Shown: positions 58,386 through 64,000 of the stretch, in pieces
How the letters are laid out: each line of letters begins with the position of its first letter
How positions within the stretch are numbered: the first letter of the stretch is position 1
Assembly: GCA_035610835.1 (NCBI GenBank)
Contig: CM069448.1
Span: forward strand, 5,209,607 to 5,273,606
Source of the DNA: Ophiura sarsii
Lineage: Eukaryota; Echinodermata; Ophiuroidea; Amphilepidida; Ophiuridae
Length of the DNA stretch: 64,000 nucleotides
Reading direction: 5' to 3'
The notes under the pieces: model-generated
The model's input: only the letters and a program-made list of their open reading frames with translations
The model's database searches: none
Told to the model about the DNA's origin: nothing
Translations under genes and position numbers: made by a program

Positions 58386-59217
58386 CGTAAAGCTATGGCC
58401 TCAGAACTACATCACATTATCAGGAATTTTGTGTTAACAGTTTTGTGTTAAAGAAGTTCTATTGTAGTTACAATACTAACACTAATGCATAAATTTATAC
58501 TATTTAAGTAAATAGATAGATCTAATAAAGGGTCATGTACCACGAGTTGTGACCCTTGACACGTACACGTAATTGAAGCTGAAAAGTCATGTGATATTTG
58601 CTTCGAACATTTATAGCATACATGTACATATAGTCTTAAAGCAATCATAATATTTCAAATATTATTTTGTCAATATCATCTACATGTAGGTCATTAATAC
58701 AGGGTTTGTAGAAAATGTATAATAAGTAGACACACTTATATGCAACACTGAGCAGTTTTCATACTTTGGAAATCCATGATATTCAATTCAGCAGGATGTT
58801 TTGGAAGTACTGTACACAAGAGTATTAAAAGGAAAACAATTGTTTTTTATGTCTTCACTTTAAATAGTTTGGTCAGAACAAATAAGCCAAATTAACTGAA
58901 TTTGTATCACAATTTTGCAATCAAAATGCTTAAAACACAATAAATAAACTATGGTTGTTTCCATAAATGAAGGTCTCACTAGCAAAACACCACTCTAATG
59001 ACTTCATCAGATCATAACCAAGGACGTGTAAGCCGCTCATGCTCACTTTTAGTATTACATTTTGATTTGATGGAAGAACAGGTGAAAAGATCACTTTTTG
59101 AGCAACATTTTGTGACATTTTGACCTCAATGTCAATTTGTAAGATATACATTACAGCCTGTTCGTGGGTTAAAACAGATTATGTAGGTCCATAAAAATGA
59201 TAGATAACAAACTGATT

Positions 59218-59800
59218 TGACCCCTCAGATAGAATAGAAAAAACAACAACAACTTTTTGTGTCCATTTCTGAATTGTAAAGGATGAACATTCTTGCACCT
59301 CAGCTAGAATAGAAACAAAATCAAACATGTGCGTCCATTTCTGAATTGTAAATTGTAAAGGATAAACATTCTCACCCCTCAGCTAGAATAGAAAAAGGCA
59401 AACTTGTGTGCCCATTTCTGAATTGTAAAGAATGAACATTTTCACCCCTCAGCCAAACAGAAAAAGGCAAATTTGTGTGTCCATCTGAATTGTAAAGGAT
59501 GAAAATGTTCGCCCCTCAGCTAAAGCAGAAAAAGGCAAACTTGTGTGTCCTGATCCATTTCTGAATTGTAAAGGATCAAAATGTTCACCCCTCAGCTAGA
59601 ATAGAAAAAGGCAAACTTTTGTCCATTACTTAATAATTGTAAGGATGAACATTTTCACCCCTCAGCTAGTAAAGAAAAAGTAAACTAGTATATCATTGTG
59701 TACATACATGATGTACATTTCTGAATTGTCAAGGATGAAAATGTTCACCCCTCAACCAGAACAGAAAAATGCAAACTTGTGTGTCCATTTCTGAATTGTA
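59218..59800. repeat. tandem repeat of about 74 bp, eight diverged units
   Basis: CACCCCTCAGCTAGAATAG, AAAAAGGCAAACTTGTGTG, TCCATTTCTGAATTGTAAAG and GATGAACATTTT recur about every 70-80 bases from 59,220 to 59,800, with small insertions. Confidence 0.9.
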
Positions 59801-59814
59801 ACTTTCAGGATGCC

Positions 59815-60003
59815 CCGGCCACGATTTTCTTTTTTACTAGTAAACATTTGTATGGGCTCACAGGTAAAATCAGTTGACTTTTTTTTTTTTAAAAATCAAA
59901 AAATCATTTTATTCTGTCAGTTTTGCTTTATTCCGTATTAAAACGAAATAAATAAATTTAACAAATGTTTACTAGCTAGTAAAAAAAAAATCGCGCCCCG
60001 GCC
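59815..60003. mobile_element. foldback MITE, about 190 bp
   Basis: CCGGCCACGATTTTC, then TACTAGTAAACATTTGT, is mirrored by ACAAATGTTTACTAGCTAGTA, then AAAATCGCGCCCCGG. It lies between the 74-bp array and a fragment of the 56,541-57,576 family. Confidence 0.75.
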
Positions 60004-60447
60004 TGGTCCGGCCAAAAATCCCTGAAATGGTGGCCATCTTGGCAAAATCAGTATTTTGATCAAAAGGTATACATTATACATACATGTAGCTCATTTTTGA
60101 TATCATTTATTTGATTTTAATGAATGGTGGTAATACCGTCATTTAGGGGACAAGATGTCATACTACATTGTATGCAGATGTTTCATCTCTAACCCATATT
60201 TGTTGTCTTGTACATTGTACATATGTACATGTATAGCAGATTTTGGTAGAATTTGGGACAGTGAGGGCGCTTTGCAAAAAAAGGTAGCTATCGCATCAAT
60301 AAACATAAATTTGAATATGGAACATTGCAAGAGTGTTTTAAAATTCTGAAGATTCGAGCATGTTACTTAGTTTCATTTTAGCATGGCATCAATTTTAAAA
60401 TCACAAAAACACTTCCATAGATAGGTTCATTGAACTACATATCGTCG

Positions 60448-61832
60448 CTATTCTTTCAGAACCTTGTATGTTTTTCCGGCCCTTCATCATGTATAAAGTA
60501 AAACTGCCAACGGTTATGCATAAGAAGAGTTGCTTTATACATGTTCCGGGACAAGAGAACTTACAAGGTTTTTATAGATGTGATTGTGTTACTTGTTAAG
60601 AGCAGACCGCCAAGGTAAAACATAGGAAGTAATACTTTATACATGCTGAAGTAGACCACAGGGTGTGAGGCCAAAATGTGCTTAGTTTTTGATTTTTGTA
60701 GTCCACCTCTAGGCATTACATGAAATTGTTACCAAAAGGTGGCAAATATATCCCTTAACACAAATTCAGCTGATCCCACGTTCGTAGGTTGCACGTTATG
60801 ACCCTAGACCTCGATTTAGGGTCAAAGGTCACATGTGTTTCAATGGGAAGTCAAAAACTAAATTTAACATGGTAAAAAAACTAAAAGATGAGCTATTGAA
60901 TATAAAAAGTATATTATATTGTTGGGATAAGTGTTTTAAACAAAAAAGTCAATCACAACTTTGATCATAGATCAATAGTTTTTGAACTGTGACCTTTTGA
61001 AAATGACAAGTTGGCCAAAATAGACCATTTTGGTCATATTTTCGCAACAATTAGCACATAAAAGACATGTTATCATCTTTAAAAAAATATTTTGACTCAT
61101 TATGAATTGATAAACCATGTTATAATGTTGGTTTATGTAATTTACATTATAACACATTTCAAAAGTCAATGGTGTGCGCATGCCATGGCAAACAGCTTTA
61201 ATATCCTTCAAATTCATCGAAAATGGGTAAAATCTGAGTCAAATTTAAAGGATTTGAAGGATATTAAAGCTGGTTGCCATGGCATCAGCATACCATTGAC
61301 TTTTGAAATGTGTTGTAATGTAAAGTACATCTATATACCAACATTATAACATGGTTTATTAATTCATAATGAGTCAAAATATTTTTTTAATGATGATAAC
61401 ATGTCATTTTTGTGCCAATTTGGCGAAAATATGACCAAAATGGTGTATTTTGGCCAACTTGTCATTTAAAAAAAAAACTATTGATCTACGATCGAAGTTG
61501 TGATTGACTTTTTTGTTTAAAACACTTATCCCAACAACATAATATACTTTTTATATTCAATAGCTCATTTTTTAGTTTTTTTACCATGTTAAATTTAGTT
61601 TTTGACTTCCCATTGAAACACATGTGACCTTTGACCCTAAATTGAGGTCTAGGGTCATAACGTGCAACCTACGAACGTGGTATCAGCTGAATTTGTGTTA
61701 AGGGATATATTTGCCACCTTTTGGTAACAATTTCATGTAATGCCTAGAGGTGGACTACAAGAGTGAAAGATACAGACCAACACCCTGTGATCTAAAGGGC
61801 TGGATGGAGATACAAGGTTTTGAAAGAATAGC
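60448..61832. mobile_element. 1.4-kb inverted repeat (foldback element), arms over 500 bp
   Basis: GTCCACCTCTAGGCATTACA at 60,701 is mirrored at 61,740-61,759. Pairing runs almost without interruption to a centre near 61,232, with arms about 530 bases at high identity. Outside, CTATTCTTTCAGAACCTTGT at 60,448 pairs with the complement ending at 61,832, but the left side then carries about 190 extra bases. Each arm contains GGGTCAAAGGTCA. Its small ORFs are mirror images and not genes. Confidence 0.88.
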
Positions 61833-63050
61833 AATTTGGCGAAGCAGCAGCAAATGAATACAGAAGGATGCAGGCAACAATCGCACTACATCATGTTCAT
61901 GTAGATGTGTCTACATGTACATTACATAACATGGCAGTGTTTTCACTAATACAAACTAAAGGATGAAATACCTTCACTTTTGATGTTCACCCTTCAAAAA
62001 AATTCTCAAGAGGGAAAAATGTTGAAAATGTCTTTGTTTTACTGCCCAAAACAATGCGTGAGCACACATTTTGGCCATTGTTGCCATAATTGCCATCTTT
62101 TTCGCCAATTTGGAACTGATTAAATCATTATAGCTACAAATGTACATGCCCGAACAACAAATATAAAAACAAAAATTTGATGATCACAGCGTATAATGAT
62201 TCCCTGTTTTGGAACGCACTGCAGGCAAGGACACGCTCAACCGCTCAACCTTTAATTGTAATGATCGCGAGTGCTCGGATCTATGATCGACAAATTTGTG
62301 GGTTGATTATGTAAATACATGTACATGTATGTATATTATTTTGGTAACAGATCTGTTATTTGAAAGCCCATACATTTAGCTTAAAAGTGTTCCATAATTT
62401 GACTGTTTGGCTGATTTTGGGTGGCGAGTTCAAAATGCAAGTACATACATGCTACATCCTGTAACCTATAACTATACATCTCGTAGTTGTATTGCAAGTC
62501 CAGTCTTGGTACATACTCGTTGATGAATTGGAAGCTTGGAAGGGGCTCACCAGCTCTTAACGATTGGATTCTGGTAGTCTCTTAACGGGCAATTTCATGC
62601 ACAAAACTTGACAAACCATTAGTACTTTAGCCACGTTTCTCCTTGTTGTACAACTTGCAATTTTGTATGATTCAAACCCATCTTCAAAGGACTGTTATAA
62701 ATCCAGTACATGTAAAATACTTTGTGGATCTGGGATCCACTGCCATTGATATCCAATTGTCTATCATCCCTGATTCTGATTTCAATGCCTTACACTACAG
62801 CTCCTGATCAAAACTGCTTCCAATTGGTCATCCCCATTCGATCTGTACAAAAACAAAGAGATGCAATACATGTACAATTAGGGCAGTTCCAAGCAAAACA
62901 GGACATTACAAAATAATTGAAAAATATTGTAAATTTACAATTTAAAGTACTACCATCACATCCCATAGTATCAAATGAAAGATATTTTCAAGCTCTTTCA
63001 AATGAGCTGTTTTTCTTTTTTATTGATATATCATATACACTGGTACGGTA
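61833..63050. other. unique DNA, no gene seen
   Basis: ACATGTA-rich unique DNA with short unsupported ORFs only. Confidence 0.45.
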
Positions 63051-63058
63051 CACAGCGC

Positions 63059-63425
63059 CAGGCGCGTACCGCGGCATGTGAGCCAGGGGGGGCAAAAGTA
63101 TACATGTATGTCGTCGACGTCCCGACGCGTACATTTTCGTAAAAGGTTGCCCCAAATTTGTTCCCAGTCAGTCACCTCGTGAATCAAAAAATTTCGCACA
63201 GTCATACATTTTCGCACGGTCACAAAATTTCCCAGCCCAAAAAGTACACCCAATCAACAAATATTGTCCAATCGTCAGTGTTTTCGACGTAGGCCCTATT
63301 TTTTTTCCTTGCTAATTTTTAGCGTCCCGCTATTGTAAATTTAGCGTCCCGGTATTTGGAGCCAGGGGGGGGGGGGGGGGGGGGGGGGTAACTTGCCCCC
63401 GCCCCCCCTGGTCGGTACGCCACTG
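63059..63425. mobile_element. hAT-type MITE with perfect 8-bp target duplication CACAGCGC
   Basis: The ends are CAGGCGCGTACCG and CGGTACGCCACTG, inverted with one change and a one-base offset. CACAGCGC flanks both sides exactly (63,051-63,058 and 63,426-63,433). CAG...CTG termini and 8-bp duplications are hAT hallmarks. A G tract of about 24 bases lies near the right end. There is no ORF. Confidence 0.9.
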
Positions 63426-63634
63426 CACAGCGCCCTACTGGGCAATGGGCATTAACGGTACAGTACCCCTGAAACTTAGAGACATGAGTTTTGTGTACAG
63501 GTACAAATGTAGACCCAGGATGATATAAAGCATGCATAGGAAGAGGTCAGAGAAGGGTGCTACAAATGGGCATTTGTCTGGAAAATATCATAACATTTTA
63601 CATTCTTTCTTTCATCGATAAGTTAGATTTTAAT

Positions 63635-63935
63635 TTCTACATACTGGGACAAAATGTGAGTCTTTTTAAAAAGTTAAGTATTTCATGTACATGTACTTTT
63701 GTATATTTCTTTTGTTACACCCTATGATTATGAATTTTTGGCCACCCTGAATATCAGGTTAAAATTAGTGCCATTAAAATCCTTAGTATAGAACAGCTTT
63801 CCAAAAATGTATGGTTATACATACTTTAGATGAACTATGCTTACAGGTGATACAGTTAAAAAGGTGCCAAGAGAGGTGATTTTCACCAAATTGCTAAATG
63901 TGCACCAATTGTGTACCAACTTAAAAAATGTGACT
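63635..63935. repeat. dispersed repeat, second copy of 41,430-41,725
   Basis: Same order of landmarks as the intron 1 copy. This copy carries small insertions, such as an extra ACATGTAC near 63,690 and AATTTT near 63,734. Confidence 0.85.
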
Positions 63936-64000
63936 GCTATGGACGTAATTCCAACTATGAACATTGTACATGTAGTACTCGTATACGTACTTGGTACTTG

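Larger units (their letters stand above)
55545..58480. repeat. tandem repeat of about 530-557 bp, three units, invaded by MITEs
   Basis: Landmarks TTAATTTACAGACTAA, AAATCACCAGGCCC, GTAATACAGATAATTG, GTTAAAGAGGTTCCATTGA and AATAAAGGGTCATG appear in the same order three times. The first two units are about 557 bases apart. The third is displaced by three insertions totalling about 1.4 kb; subtracting them restores a spacing near 526 bases. Confidence 0.85.

Noticed and set aside
60972..61349. Two ORFs with similar peptides on opposite strands
   Set aside because: Mirror images produced by the inverted repeat.

Overview
The window is eukaryotic: spliced coding exons with GT-AG introns, non-LTR retrotransposon debris, many families of short inverted-repeat transposons, satellites and a 100-base assembly gap. 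A marine invertebrate deuterostome is the best guess, probably an echinoderm. The reasons are AT-rich unique DNA dense with foldback elements, the recurring word TAGGCCTA, and a CIDE-N domain. This is an impression from word use, not a proof.

Layout. 1-2,810: a 1.26-kb tandem repeat full of GGTCA half-sites. 2.8-10.5 kb: unique DNA, short duplications, a minisatellite, G-rich TWA-target transposons and a piggyBac-like MITE. 10,605-15,504: four non-autonomous Helitron units in head-to-tail and inverted order. 16,426-16,525: the gap, followed directly by a 1.35-kb block repeated almost exactly at 20,957-22,305. 17.7-20.8 kb: a chain of MITEs, several with clean target-site duplications. 23.9-24.9 kb: a decayed CR1/L2-like LINE. 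24.9-38 kb: mostly gene-free DNA with a mariner-like element, foldback repeats, GC-rich degenerate repeats, a TTATTTTA microsatellite and a 21-bp minisatellite.

38,105-54,055 (+) holds the only convincing gene. I can join six exons in phase into about 1,434 codons: an N-terminal CIDE-N-like domain, a coiled coil with basic clusters, a long acidic region, a Cys-containing exon, and an 854-residue exon with a possible helix-turn-helix, a D-D-E-like RNase H-fold transposase signature and two Cys/His clusters. Its introns carry a 105-bp satellite with a dimeric higher-order period, a TIR-bounded element with six copies of a 15-bp palindrome, a large foldback, a tRNA-derived SINE, and (intron 5) ten copies of a 13-bp motif spaced near multiples of 180 bp. 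The last ~40 codons of the ORF lie in a GGCCGAC-rich satellite.

54.8-64 kb is gene-free: a ~540-bp tandem repeat invaded by three different MITEs, a ~74-bp tandem repeat, a 1.4-kb inverted repeat and a hAT MITE with a perfect 8-bp target duplication.

The best candidate for a new system is the CIDE-N/transposase-like gene together with the regularly spaced short motifs in its introns.
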